Assembly: GCA_905221605.1 (NCBI GenBank)
Contig: CAJNDS010000278.1
Location: forward strand, 1-54,173
Direction: 5' to 3'
From: Symbiodinium natans
Taxonomy: Eukaryota > Sar > Dinophyceae > Suessiales > Symbiodiniaceae
Length of the DNA: 54,173 nt
A program made the translations under genes and the position numbers. The notes beneath the pieces are model-generated. The model was given only the letters and a program-made list of their open reading frames with translations. It was not told the origin of the DNA and ran no database searches. Of the stretch, positions 1 through 12,640 are shown piece after piece (positions within the stretch are counted from its first letter, which is position 1; every line of letters begins with the position of its first letter).

Positions 1-225
1 CGCACGACGCACGACGCACGTCGCAAGACGCACGACCCGCGACGCGCGACGACGACGCCCGACGACGACGACGACACCCGACGACGACCACGACGACGAC
101 GACGATGACGACGACGACGAACGACGCACGACGCACGACGCACGACGCACGACGCACGACGCACGACGCACGACGCACGACGGACGACGCACGACGGACG
201 ACGCACGACGGACGACGGACGACGC

Positions 226-313
<88 letters not shown>

Positions 314-330
314 ACGACGACGACGACCTG
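1..330. repeat. CGACGCA / GAC simple-sequence tract
   Basis: A heptamer-like run (acgacgc and variants such as acgacgg) passes into an almost pure GAC trinucleotide run at about 221-312. The Asp-rich translation of this stretch is a by-product of the repeat and not a gene. Confidence 0.9.
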
Positions 331-594
331 GTAATGCCAGGTAATGCGCTTTGTAATGCCATAAAACAAAGCACGCTCGTAATATCCTGGTAATGCCAGG
401 TGATGCGCTCATATTGGAAGTGAAGTAAAAGTATGTAAAAGTCCTGTTTAATATTTTAGCTTTGTAATGCCACAAAACAAAGCACGATTGAAAACAATGA
501 AAGCATGCAATGAAAGCATGCAGCAACATGGCAAATGATCAACACCTGAACTCAACGGTTCAAGCGGTCAACAATGCTTCGACATTTTCGGCCA
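331..594. repeat. Short dispersed direct repeats, no gene seen
   Basis: The strings ctggtaatgccaggt (near 328 and 389) and tttgtaatgcca followed by aaacaaagcacg (near 350 and 469) each occur twice. Nothing in any frame looks coding. Confidence 0.5.
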
Positions 595-1204
595 CCCAGC
601 ACCCTAAATTTTCCGGAAATTTAGGGAGCTGGGCCGTGGCTTCTGAACATGATCAGGCTGCATCCGTTTCCTAAATTTCCTGAAAATTTTGGGTGTGTAA
701 ATTTTCGGAAATTTAGGAAAGCGATGAAGCAAATTTTCCGGAAATTTAGGGACCGAGGCTTCGGGCTACCCGGAACCAGAAATTTTCCAGAAATTTAGGG
801 GAGCGAATCCGGCTTGCGGCCGTCGAAGAGGCCCAGCCTTTCAAAGGGCACAGCCCAAGCCCCAAAATTTCCCGGAAATTTTGGGTCCCGGGTAGGCCAA
901 AGCGGCTTGCTCGCCGGGGTCCAGAAATTTTCGGAAAATTTTGGGCTGGGGCACTCCGAGGCGTGACGCACCGCGTAGGGCTGGTTTGACCGTAGCGAAA
1001 TTTAGGGGAGCGAATCCGGCTTGCGGCCGTCGAAGAGGCCCAGCCTTTCAAAGGGCACAGCCCAAGCCCCAAAATTTCCCGTAAATTTTGGGTCCCGGGT
1101 AGGCCAAAGCGGCTTGCTCGCCGGGGTCCAGAAATTTTCGGAAAATTTTGGGCTGGGGCACTCCGAGGCGTGACGCACCGCGTAGGGCTGGTTTGACCGT
1201 AGCG
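595..1204. repeat. Palindromic AAATTTTCCGGAAATTT repeats with a 207-bp tandem duplication
   Basis: Near-perfect palindromes built on aaattttccggaaattt recur every 50-100 bp. In addition a 207-bp unit is present twice head to tail, at 791-997 and 998-1204; the two copies differ at only about one position that I noticed. Several palindrome arms start or end in ccctaaa or tttaggg, so the family may have grown out of telomere-type sequence (inference). No gene is supported here. Confidence 0.8.
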
Positions 1205-1720
1205 TTTTATAGAGTAGATATATCATGAAATCCGAATAAATCGTCATTGGTGCCATGATACGACATGAATTATTAATCACCTTTATATAAGAAATATTGT
1301 GGCAAAACCAATCGAACGACCTCATAAGTTATCCTAATTTTTTTTTAGAATTTAATGAATTTAAGAATAAATCGTCTTGGGAACCATTATTTATTATTTA
1401 AATGATATGTTTACGAATAAATCGTCCTAGATTATATTATTTTATATTCAAATGATATATTTATTATTATATTCGTCGTGTTAATTGATCCATAATTCAA
1501 AAATATTCGATATTATCGTAATAGCCATCTCAATATATCTTTATTCTCTCTTGCAATACGAAAAAAATTCTCTTTTTGTTTATCCTTTGACTTCATATAT
1601 GCAATAAATAATTCAAAAAATTAAAGAAAAAATAGGCCCGCCGCAGAACCATAAACGTGGCCGAGCCCATAGCTTTTTATCGGGATATATATATATATAT
1701 ATATATCAAGAATACGATCG
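1205..1720. other. AT-rich patch with repeated gaataaatcgtc
   Basis: This stretch is far richer in A and T than its surroundings. It holds three copies of gaataaatcgtc (near 1230, 1361 and 1405) and ends in a TA microsatellite (about 1686-1706). No coding region is recognisable. An organelle-derived or mobile-element origin is possible, but the sequence does not show it. Confidence 0.5.
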
Positions 1721-2839
1721 ACCCATGAATTCTCCTTTGAGTATAGATTTGAAAATCGGATTTCCGATTGATATTCAGAGGAAACCCTCCCGACTGCGTG
1801 CATTGCGCTGCGACCATCCTTATATTGAATTGCTAAGGAAGCATGCAACAAACGAACCAGAAACCTTACATCCCCCAACCCTACACCCCTCAGCCCCAAA
1901 CCTAAATGAAACCCCATGAAACAATAAAACGTTTGGAGCCTGCGGGTCTGCAAGGAATCTTGGGATCTCTGGCTCAACGGAAGCAAAGCCAAGTGTGAGC
2001 GCTTCGGATTAGTGTGTAAAGCTTAGGGTTTTGCGTTCATAAGGACTTACCTAAACCCTAAACCCCTAAACCCTCAACCCTACACCCTAAACCCTGAACC
2101 CCTGAACCCCTGAACCCAAAACCCTAAACCATATAGGTGGTTTCGAGTTTAGAGTCTAGGGTTCAGTGCTTAGGTTTTAGGCTTTATCAGGGTTTAGAGT
2201 CTACTGTTCGGGGATCACGGCTGTGGAGTAGGTTACTACATCGGGAGTAGAGTGGCTGACCTGGGAGAATCAAAATGCAAACGACCGGGCATTTTCGCAT
2301 GGCAGAGTCGACGTATGCATCTGCGGGTAAAGACGGCGCATGTGTCGCACACACCTCTAGCACGCCTTGTGCGGCCATGGGTGGTGCCTGCTTCCCGCCC
2401 GAGGAACTAAATACCCGAGGACGCTAACAGCCAGAGACTTGGCGCCCAGGGGATTTTCGGAAGACGAAGGCTTCGCTACGCAAGAACACCGCGCGTTTGG
2501 AGTGCGGTTGAATTACAGATGCCTGCTCCACAGGCAGCCTAAGGCCCTCGTATGTAGGCCGTGCGACATGACCTATACAAGTGGAAGAACGTGGCCAAAT
2601 GCCTAGACATGCCTGGAAGAAGCTGCTCGCTCAGACGGTACTTTCGCTAACGAACTGGCCCTCCGACTGGTTGGGGGTGACAGTACTGGGTGTCTTCTTA
2701 CCCTCCTGCTCCTCATCATTGCCCTCAATGAAGGCACCGGCCCAAAGCATCTTGCAGCGCACCAAGGGACTCTCCCCACGGTAAAGCCTCAAGGGAACAA
2801 GCAACAGATGCTCCCCCAAAAGCCCGGAGAACCTACACC
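1721..2839. other. Region downstream of the purine permease; no gene supported
   Basis: Contains degenerate telomere-type repeats (about 2045-2130) and otherwise unremarkable sequence. Open frames are short, overlap on both strands and show no family signature. Confidence 0.5.
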
Positions 2840-5800
2840 TCAAGAGCTGCTAACCCTAGCCCTCAATATCCCTGAGGCCCTCCTAAACCCTGAACCCGAC
2901 AGCCTCAAGGGAGCAAGCAAGAGCTGAATGGCGATCCACAAAGCCAAGCCGGCAATGATGCCGTAGCCTTATAGTTCTCTTTGAAAGGCCACATGAAGGG
3001 TACTCTTGCAATGTCACCTGCTTAGGGTTCAGAGCTGAATTGTGCAAGGTCATAGCGGTTGCTTGTGATGTCCTGCATGAACTTAAAAGAAAGCTCTGAG
3101 GAAACAGCCGATGCTGAACGTGAAAGGCATGGTGATCATGGCCACGAAAGCTGGCAAGGCTTCCTGGTTGCTGAGATCCCCGGCTCAAATCAAAAAAGCA
3201 CCTTGAACTCTAATCCTACACCCTTACAAGCCCTAGCAAACCACCTGAATGATTATTCCCTAAAATCTAAACCTGCAAAGCTCTAAAGGCTAAAGGCCAC
3301 CTATTTTCCTGCAAAGAACGAATGGGAGCTTCCGGTGGGATTGAGGGTTCCAGGGAGCCCACGACCCCTCAATGAAGGAAGAGACCGACTGTAAGGGGTA
3401 GAATAGGGTTTTGGGCTACAGCAATACAATTAGTATACATTCTTTTACTTCGAACATACCCAGCCTCTCTGGGTAGATACTCTGGGGTTGGGCACTCTAG
3501 GAACACTCTGGGTTTGGGCACTCCAAAGACACTGGGGTTGGGTGCTCCAGAAACACTCTGGGGTCCTTAGGGCTGCTATTACAAGGGTCTTCTGTTGTGA
3601 CATGCGGGAATGCACTGCAATGCACGACAGGCTGCTCTAGCGGAATAAAATAAGAACCTCAGACTCAGGGTTTAGGTTGGTTGGGTTAAGGGTTGAAGGT
3701 TGAAGGTTGAAGGTTGAAGGGCGAAGGGCGAAGGGCGAAGGGTTTAGGGTTTAGGATTTAGGGTTCAGCGTTTTGGGCAAAGCTGATTCACCCACGACAA
3801 ATTTCCAGAAACTCCTCTCGAAGCAACTCTCGCACTCCTTCCTCCCTGTTCGACATCTTAAACCCGAAAACCCCCGCAAAAATGCTGAAACGCGGAAAGG
3901 CCCACATCCTAAACCAGAAACCCCCCAGACTTAAACCCTAAACCCGAAACCCTAAACCCTAAACCCTAAACCCTAAACCCTAAACCCTAAACCCTGAACC
4001 GCTCTGCGCTCCTGGAAGTCATCCCAGTCCACGCCCTTCACGGAGCTGCACATCATCGCGCCCAGGAGGCACAGGATCGGGCCGGAGGCTAGCGGGGGAA
4101 CCTCAGAAGAACGGAAGGCCACCCGTTACGTGGAGGCAGGCAAAACGTTAAGGTACACCGTCAACAAAGGTTTCCCAAGCAGAGCCCAGACGCAGCCGAG
4201 ACGATCGGGGAGAAAGGAATGGCCAGCAAGAAACAGCTGCCCGTCACCAGCGAAGCCAAGCCGGTCTTGGCGCCATCTGCAACTCCGGCGGTAGACTCGG
4301 CGAAGGTGCTCACGGTGGAAACGCCCAGAACAGAGCCAATCTGCATGGGTGTAGGGCTTAAATGTGGGCTTCATTGCTGAGTTCCCTGGCACTAAGAAGG
4401 ATGACCGGGTATGGTAGGAGTATATAAAAAAAAACCAAGAAGGTTCAAGCTTACCTACTCAACTACTAGTTAGGGCGTTTTGGCCTTCAGTGGTCCCTAG
4501 AGCATCGCTTAGGTCTAGAGGGTCTTCAGGGCCTTAAACCCCCGGTGCATCTTACTGTCAGTTTATCTAAGAGTTTCAGAAAGAAAGGACCCTAGTTAGA
4601 CCATACCTACACCCTATAACTATCAGAAGCCCCATCGGGCCATCATCGAGAGCGCGTCGGCCAGGTATGCCATGTTCTGGCGCGCCAGGGGCAGGTTGCC
4701 GCGGGCGTCTGTGAGCCCTGCGACCTTCGCCACCGCGAAGAAAGTGCCGGAGGAGTCGAGCAGGTCTGTGTAGCCTTAGGGCTTTGATCTACATCGGATG
4801 GCTGTTTGACAAGCTGTGACTAGGATGTAGTACCAAACGACTGCAGGATTACGTGGAGCTCTTCAGCTACAGCGACTGCACGAATCGCCTGTGACAGATT
4901 AGTTGATCAGTTCTTCCATGCTCACTTGCTGGAATGTTCAGGTTGCTGTTCTAGGCTGCTCCTTCGCCCGCGGTCCACCTAGGGCCCAGTGTTTTTTTTT
5001 GGGGGGAGTCGACACTTTGGGCTCCAAGCAACAGAAAGTCGCCACAGCCGTCCAAAACGTGCCGCTTGTCTCCGGGTGGAATGCCTTGTGCGAGGGGAGC
5101 GCTGTTGACTGTGTGAGGACCCATAGCAGCAGGAAAGCGTGTCTCATGCAGAGAGTTCTTTCTTGGGCTAGCTGCTGTGCAGACTCTCTTAAGCCAAAGT
5201 ATATGGTGTATCAGAGATTCGGAAAAGAAGCTGCGCAGCCCTAAGCCCAAGCACACAATCCGACATGTGCCTCGACACGTGACCTGAACTGGAACCTGCT
5301 TCTGCAAACAAGCCACCCCCAAATTGACCGCAAACCTGGAACCGGCAAGGCCTTAACGTTCACAAACGAAGACGGAGAGTCCCAAACCCTCACACGAAAC
5401 GAACGAACTCTACAGTGTTACGGTTTTTATAGGGTTAGGGTGTAGGGTGTAGGGTTAGTAAGACAGCAACCCAGTGTCCTGACACCCGCGGCCCTGAACT
5501 GCTGAACCCGTTGTATGGACCCCGCATGTAACTGCCTCAAACACCCTACCCCCTCATAGATCTAAACCACCCTTCTTCCACCCCAAACCGAAAACCCTCA
5601 AACCCTAAACCCTTCAGTCCGGGGAGCCCAGTCGAAACCTTCGAAAAGTGCACCGGTCAAGCCGGAGAGATGAGGGCTGGCGACCTGACAAGGTTCTTGG
5701 CATCTAAGGGCTTCGGGCTTGGGGGCCCTAGTTTGGGGGGGGGGGGGGGGGGTAAGGGTTTAGGGCTTGATGGGGCTTAGGGTTTAAGGTTTTCGGCTTG

Positions 5801-8800
5801 GGGGCTTCAGGGCTTCAGGGCTTGAGGGTTCCGTGCTGAGGGGTTGATGGGCTCAGGTGTTCTTCGACGGCTTTACAAGGCTGATTAAGAAAGTTTTTGT
5901 TCATGCAGCTCTAGAGTTCATGCTGCTCTAGAGTTCTGCTGGTTCTGCTTCCTACATGTCGGAGTTTTTAGGAGGGTTTAGGCTTGCAAACGAAGAACGG
6001 AGACGAATCATTGAAGCTGCTGCACTCAGAAGACAAAAAAAAGCCTGACCAGTTTTCCCCTGCCTGTAGGAGGGGCAGGTCAATCGTCCGTGCTGTATGC
6101 ATCCTAGACCCTAACTCCCGAAACCCAACACACTAAAGACCCCCATGCTCGGATGTTCTCTTCTCAGGAAGAAGGTGGGCAACAAGCATAACCTTCGAAA
6201 TTTGGAGAACATCTTATGAGAAAGAACAAAACCATAAGCCGCAAAAGGCAACAAAACTCAGCAATAGCCCACGCATAGCTTTTTTGGGCACCCAAAGGCG
6301 GGTTTCAGAAAATCTGTCTTTGACCTGATATATACTTGCTGCAAGATCTGTTGAATCAAACCCTCCATGAGGTATACCCTGTTCTGAAGCCCATATAAGG
6401 CCCGCTTCAAGAATTAGGCACAACATAACTTGCTTTTGCTGTTGCCAGGGGGCCACACCGTGAGGCACAAAGATGTGGAAGTCCTTGGCGGACCGATCCT
6501 TGGCGTTTGGGACCATTTCGGGGGTTTCTACGGGTCTAGGGGTAAAACCCCTAGAATGTTTGCAGGGTTAGGGATAAGAACACATTGGAAACCGAATTTG
6601 TTGATCCTTTTCAAAATTCATACCAGATTCTAGATTTCTCCTGTGACTTACAGTAGTCTACTAGTACTCATGTTATAACCATTGTTCCTTCCTATAATAC
6701 TGTAGTGCACCAAAACAATCAAGCAAGCCAAAACAAAAAAAACACAGTCCAGTGTCGCCCTCGGTCCCGAAAGGATAGCCGAAGACGGAGCCCTCCACGC
6801 CATTCCTTGTCTGCGACAAATGAGGGGAGGGGTGGGGACGTGAAAAATCGGATTTCGGGGTGTAAAATTGCACAGTAGGTCTATAAGGGTTCTTATGAGG
6901 GTGGTAGAACGGATTCAGTGCCGTCAGGGTGCAGAGCCTTAATCAGTAGAACAGGGTTTTGGGTTGCTGTTTAGTATGAATATGTAAGAGCTGCAAGGGG
7001 ACGCCATTCCTGCGCCTTCAAGCAAGCCGTGGGAAGAAGACGCAGACGACTAACTTTGGGGGTTTTTGGGTTGCTGAATCTCACGATCAGTACCCCTTTT
7101 TGGGAAATCCTCGGCCCAGAAGCCTCAATTTCCGGCGTTTCTACATTGGCAGCCCCCCAAAAAAGGGGGTGTTGGGTTCCGAGGCTTGCGAGTAGGCAAA
7201 TGTTATTCTAGGGATTCTAGGGTTTATCGACAATTTCAGCGTAGTGCAGATGAGATCAGCCATACTGTTGGGGTCATATAATACAAGAGGTTGTTGCACA
7301 CTTAGGGTGAGGTACGATACCTTTTGGGGTTAAGATCTGCAGGACAGGAGCCCTTCTGCCCAGATACCAGACAAACAGTCAGGCAGCTGCATTTAAGGTT
7401 GAAAGGTATGTTGATAGGAGCCCAGACAACAGCAACAGCAACAGGACGTCTTCTTAGTGTTCTGAGTATATAGGTTTAGATGAACAAGTGAACCAAACAA
7501 ACAGAATGAATCTCTGGTAGGATGAGGCCAGAAACCACAGGAGCCCAAAGACAACGTGCTCTGGAAGGCCAACTTAGCGCCTAAATGGTATCTTTTGAAG
7601 CCTATCGACATCACTGATTAACTACTATTTGCTTAAGAACCCCAAAAGAAGTAAAAACAAATTATCCCTATATTGCCCTTGATAAGGAAGAATATTCCTT
7701 TGCTTTTTGGGGTTCTCAAGCAAGTAATCGTTTATGTTTTGGGGCGGCTTCTTGGTCCCTAGCATTGCGCCAAGATTCACCCAGCCCTCGATCCAGCAGA
7801 CGACAGTTCCCAAGACCTTGGGCAGTTCCGAGAAGCCTTTCAAAAAGCTTGCATTCCTACCCAAGAAGAAATGGTTTTCTGAGGTTAAAGGGTCCAGCTG
7901 AGTTTTGTCCTATCCGTCTTGAGGACATACCTTAAACCAAACAATCAGAATGATGTTAAGACAGAACGGCCTGGGGACGATGCCAATCAAAGGCGCGCCT
8001 GGGATCTTGGCTGACAACAGAGTCGCCGTGACCACGAGCACCAAGAGGGCCATCCACATCTTCCTGGGCTAGTTTTGGAGGCTAGCTCAAAATCTAGATG
8101 GCTTGCTCCCCATAGCACTTACACTACAGTAAAAACTCGTTAACTATACCATGCGGCACGAAACAGGTGAGAACAGTCTGTGCAAGTACTAGGGTTACTA
8201 CTTGCCACCACCAAAGTCAACGTCAAAATGAGACGATACTAGTAAAAAAATGAATGCTCTAAACCCTGAGCCCCAAAACCCAAACAAGGAACCGCCCAAG
8301 ATAATCAAGCTTTTGCGGGACCCTACACTACTGCATCCCTGATGTGTAGATCTCCCCAAACAGCCACTCAACATGCTAAAGCCATACGTGCACCTTACAA
8401 GATCCTTATCACTATCAGACACTACCAGACCCCAAAAGACCTCAAGCACCTAACCCCAACATAAACCTCCGAAACCACAAGCCCTTAACCCCAAGATGAA
8501 CCCCCTAACCTCAAGCACCCAAACCCTGAACCCACAACCAAACTCCAAACCCTAGAAAGCCCTCATGTTCCACGTAAGATCCCCTTACAAGATCCCTTCA
8601 ACAGCAGCGAAGTTTCGAGCCGCAAGTAAAGCCTAACATATAGCTCCTACTTGATCCTACCAGATAGACCCCTGTGCTGCGGGTTGGGCTTAAGGAAAAA
8701 GATAATATAAATGCTTAAGATCCCTTAAGATCCTTTGTGGGCACCCTAAACACCGAGACCCCGAAACCCTGACCCCTTGACCCGAACCCATAAACCCCGT

Positions 8801-10776
8801 AATCAACCCTAGAATCCTTAAGCCTCCTCTCTCTATCTCTCTCCCTCTCTCTCTCTCTCAGAGGAAGCCTTGAGCCGTAAACCAGAAAACCCACAAAATC
8901 CCTATCTGCCCAAACCCTAAACCCTAAACCCTAAACCCTAAACCCTAAACCCTAAACCCTAAACCCTAAACCCTAAACCCTAAACCCTAAACCCTAAACC
9001 CTAAACCCTAAACCTAAACCCTAAACCCTAAACCCTAAACCCTAAACCCTAAACCCTAAACCCTAAACCCTAAACCCTAAACCTAAACCCTAAACCCTAA
9101 ACCCTAACCCTAAACCCTAAACCCTAAACCCTAAACCCTAAACCCTAAAAAACCCTAAACCCTAAACCCTAAACCCTAAACCCTAACCCTAAACCCTAAA
9201 CCCTAAACCCTAAACCCCCTAAACCCTAAACCCTAAACCCTAAACCCGAAACCCTAAACCCTAACCCCTAACCCCCTAAACCCTAACCCTAAACCCTAAA
9301 CCCTAAACCCTAAACCCTAAACCCTAAACCCTAAACCCTAAACCCTAAACCCTAAACCCTAAACCCTAAACCCTAAACCCTAAACCCTAAACCCTAAACC
9401 CTAAACCCTAAACCCAAGCTTCGAGGAGTCGTACGAGCTGGAGCTCAGGGAGCCCAACTTCACGAGCGTGGCGGGGTCAGCCACCGAGATGCCCATGCCT
9501 GGGGGGCTCTTCGTTTGAAAGGGCCTCCTTATATACCCTAAACCCTAAACCCTAAACCCCTAAACCCTAAACCCTAAACCCTAAACCCGAAGCCCTAAAC
9601 CCTGAACCCTAAACCCTGAACCCTAAGCCCTAAACTGGGCTCTTCTTAAGACGGGGCCTGCCAATCATTACTAGGGTGTAGGACTTACAGGCTCTTCTTC
9701 AAAATGGGCTTAGGAGGTTTTAGGGTTCGGGGTTTTGGGGGCTCTTTGAAAAGGGCTCTTAACAAGGATGCTGTTTGAATCGGGCTCTCCTTTGAAGGGG
9801 CTGTTCCTGTTTCGAAGGAGCTCTTTGAAAGCCTGTTCTTCTTTACAAGGGCACTGCTTCTATCAGGGGCCCTTCTTCTTTTCAAGGGGCTCTTTTAAAG
9901 GGGCTCTTCTTTCGCGTTGCCCTTGTTGTGGTTCGAAAGCTTCTTGGGCTGAGGGTTTCTATTCGGGGGCCACGGCTCTTGCTGAGGAATGTAACCCAAG
10001 ATCTCTGGGTTTTGTAGAGATTATGAGGGGTTGTTTCCAGGTTGTCATGTGTTGCTTTATGTTGTTGCAAATACGGGCGTCTTACACGTAGTTTGAGAAT
10101 TGGAGGTTTGGGCCAGGTACCTTAAGGAAATGTCGGGCTAAGCTGCCAGAATCATTGACCCGAGCCTTTCAGAACCACACTGCGAGTTCGAAGTACCTGG
10201 AAGCCTAAATCTGAGTCCAGAAAAAAAATTGGCACGGGTATTCCTAGGTCCTAGTAAATCTGTTTTTTTCCCAGTGCAACCCTCAAAATAACCGATTACC
10301 CCCTTGTAAACCGATAAATACCAATAAGCCAATAAGCCTTTAACTGCCCGATAGCAGCCGATCAAACCCTGATAGCAGGGCTGGGGAACATCCTGTTTTC
10401 TGGGAAACTCAGATGCCCCGCGCAATCAGGATAACATAACCTCATAAGACACCTTGACAAGCATTTAGTGAGAGCCCCTTTGAGCACTTCTAACACCTTG
10501 TCCCTATACGCCTATAACCCCAAGCCCTGAACTCCAAACCCCAAACCTTAAACCCTAAACCCTATACCCCAAACCACCAAACCTAAACCCGAAACCCCAA
10601 ACCCGAAACCTAAACCCTAAACCCGAAACCCTGGACCCTAAACCCTAAACCCTAAACACCAAACCCTAACCCTAAACCCTCATTGACCCTTGGAGCGGCC
10701 AAGAGGCCCTCCGAGCTCTGGAAGGCGATGAAGGTGAGGAAGAGGCCGACCCCGGCCCCGATGATCTCCTTGATGC
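2840..10776 (-). CDS. AzgA-type (NCS2) purine permease, exons 5-14 (C-terminal two thirds)
   Basis: Membrane transporter for adenine, guanine or hypoxanthine by family. Exons on the minus strand: 10776-10708, 9498-9423, 8063-7979, 7816-7781, 5084-5030, 4774-4641, 4340-4194, 4101-4012, 3163-3109, 2967-2840. Family landmarks appear in the correct order: IGAGVGLFLTF, VADPATLVKLG, IPGAPLIGI, TFCCYTDLLDSSGTFF, IGSVLGVSTVSTFAES then AGVADGAKTG, GPILCLLGAMM, VDWDDFQEALPAF, MPFTFSIGYGIIAGL. Donors in order are GC, GA, GT, GT, GC, GC, GC, GA, GC; acceptors are AG|G except before 4340 (AG|A). Reading frame is kept across every junction. Exon 5 joins in phase to exon 4 at 39325. The last codons before the TGA at 2842-2840 come from degenerate TTTAGGG-type sequence, so the true C-terminus may differ. 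The donor of the 36-nt exon at 7816-7781 is the least certain junction. Confidence 0.82.
3931..3997. repeat. CCCTAAA telomere-type array inside permease intron 12
   Basis: About nine heptamers. On the gene strand the array starts roughly 15 nt after the GA donor at 4011. Confidence 0.9.
5085..7780. other. Permease intron 8 (2.7 kb), no other gene seen
   Basis: Holds scattered telomere-like hexamers and heptamers, a G-tract near 5737-5752 and AT-rich unique sequence. No exon of either strand could be supported. Confidence 0.5.
8914..9415. repeat. 500-bp CCCTAAA telomere-type array in permease intron 6
   Basis: About 70 mostly perfect heptamers with a few variant or shifted units. In gene orientation the TTTAGGG run begins about 7 nt inside the intron, directly behind the GA donor at 9422. 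Confidence 0.95.
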
Positions 10777-10799
10777 CTTGCCTTTGGAGGTTAGGGTTT

Positions 10800-10840
10800 A
10801 GGGTTTAGGGTTGAGGGTTGAGGGTTGAGGGTGGAGGGTG

Positions 10841-10885
<45 letters not shown>

Positions 10886-10965
10886 GGTGGAGGGTGGAGG
10901 GTGGAGGGTGGAGGGTGGAGGGTGGAGGGTGGAGGGTGGAGGGTGGAGGGTGGAGGGTGGAGGGG
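10800..10965. repeat. GGGTTGA / GGGTGGA minisatellite
   Basis: Heptamer run with units gggttga then gggtgga, probably a diverged TTTAGGG array. It directly precedes permease exon 5 on the gene strand. Confidence 0.85.
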
Positions 10966-11125
10966 GTTCAGGGCCGGCAGAACCTTTGGGGCTTTCTTTC
11001 TTGGTCTTTTTGGTGCCCTGAAAGCCGTGCTTTTGGCTAATATATTTGCACTGTGAAGGATGAAGGATTATTGCACGAGCTGCTCGCATTGAAACACCTA
11101 CAATTTCTATTTATCCTGGCCTTGA

Positions 11126-11850
11126 GGGTTTAGGGTTTAGGGTTTAGGGTTTAGGGTTTAGGGTTTAGGGTTTAGGGTTTAGGGTTTAGGGTTTAGGGTT
11201 TAGGGTTTAGGGTTTAGGGTTTAGGGTTTAGGGTTTAGGGTTTAGGGTTTAGGGTTTAGGGTTCAGGTTTTAGGTTTGGTTTAGGTTTAGGGTTTAGTCT
11301 TTTAGGGTTAGGGTGTTCGGGTTTCGGGTTTCGGGTTTCGGTCTCGGTTTAGGGTTTAGGGTTTAGGTTTAGGGTTTAGGGTTTCGGGTTTTTTTCGGGT
11401 TCGGGTTTCGGGTTTCGGGTTTCGGGTTTCGGGTTTCGGGTTTTTCGGTTTCGGGTTTCGGTGGTTTCGGGTTTCGGGTTTCGGTTTAGGGTTAGGGTTT
11501 AGGGTTTAGGGTTATAAGGGTTTCTATAGGGTTTCTTTTAGGGTTTAGGGTTAGGGTTTAAGTTCAGGTTTAGGGTTCAGGGTTCAGGGTTCAGGGTTCA
11601 GGGGTTTAGGGTTTAGGGTTTAGGCTTTAGGGTTAGGGTTTAGGGTTTAGGTTTAGGGTTTAGGGTTAGGGTTTAGGGTTTAGGGTTTAGGGTTTAGGGG
11701 GTTCAGAGGTTCAGGGTTCAGGTGGTTCAGGGTTTAGGGTTTAGGGTTTAGGGTTTAGGGTTTAGGGTTTAGGGTTTAGGGTTTAGGGTTTAGGGTTTAG
11801 GGTTTAGGGTTTAGGGTTTAGGGTTTGGAGTTCAGGGTTTGGGGTATAGG
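11126..11850. repeat. TTTAGGG array with TTTCGGG and TTCAGGG variant blocks
   Basis: A pure TTTAGGG run (about 11126-11265), then blocks of ttcggg/tttcggg (about 11310-11480), ttcaggg (about 11575-11600) and again TTTAGGG to about 11825. Variant units are clustered, as expected from local tandem amplification. Confidence 0.9.
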
Positions 11851-12640
11851 GTTTAGGGTTTAGGGTTGATTGTTGTTTGGGGTTTGGGGGCCTTGCCTCT
11901 GTCGTTGGGTCGTAGAAGGGTTCTACAAGGGTTCTTGAAAGGTTCTTTATGCGTTCTGTAACCCGGGACTAGGCCGATTGGCAATCAAGTGAGACTGCAA
12001 GGAAGTGTACAATTCGTCTCCCTTGAGCCCTGTGAACTAAACACCCCTGCCACCGAGCGCAATGAAACCCTAAACCCTGAACCCTAGCGGGGGGAGGAGG
12101 CTGCAGACTAGAGGTAACCTCCCGAATCTACAGCGTCACACTGCACGCGGTACCCCAAAACAAGCTTAGAATAGTATATCCCAGAATACTACATCCCAGA
12201 ATACTACACTGAATGAAGAAGACATCCCAACGTAAAGACAAGACGAGAAGAAAACAACAAACTACCAAGACTTCCAAAAAGCATGACAAAGCCCTCAAAT
12301 CCACAATGTAGAAAAAACTGGGCCCCCCCAGCGTCCCCTTTTGTCTAGAATCTATATAGATATATATGTATATATGTATATGTGGCCGAGACCTTTAGGG
12401 TCTATTTCACGGCTGGTTCTTCTTTCAGTAGTAGTGCAATAATCATAATAATTTTAATATTATTATGAGTATAATAATACTGACCGTAATTGTAATAGGA
12501 ATAATAATAGTACTAGTAATAGTAATAGGAATAGGAATAGTAATAATACTAGTAATAGTATTAGTAGTAGTAACAGTAATAGTGAAGGTTTGGTCTGTGT
12601 GTGCACCGGCGCCAGCAAGTGCAGCCATGTAGCTCTAGCA
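11851..12640. other. Unique intronic sequence with AAT/AGT-rich tract
   Basis: No gene is supported. A degenerate trinucleotide-like tract (aataataat, agtaatagt) lies at about 12436-12590. Confidence 0.5.

Noticed and set aside
1725-1919. Open frame beginning MNSPLSIDLK
   Set aside because: Short, ends in telomere-like sequence, overlaps a minus-strand frame, no recognised family.
4951-5322. 123-residue minus-strand open frame
   Set aside because: It is a shadow in another frame of permease exon 9 (5084-5030) and its flanking introns.
8914-11850. Possible telomere-telomere fusion
   Set aside because: A head-to-head fusion would read TTTAGGG then CCCTAAA on one strand. Here the order is CCCTAAA (8.9 kb) then TTTAGGG (11.1 kb), with permease exons between them.
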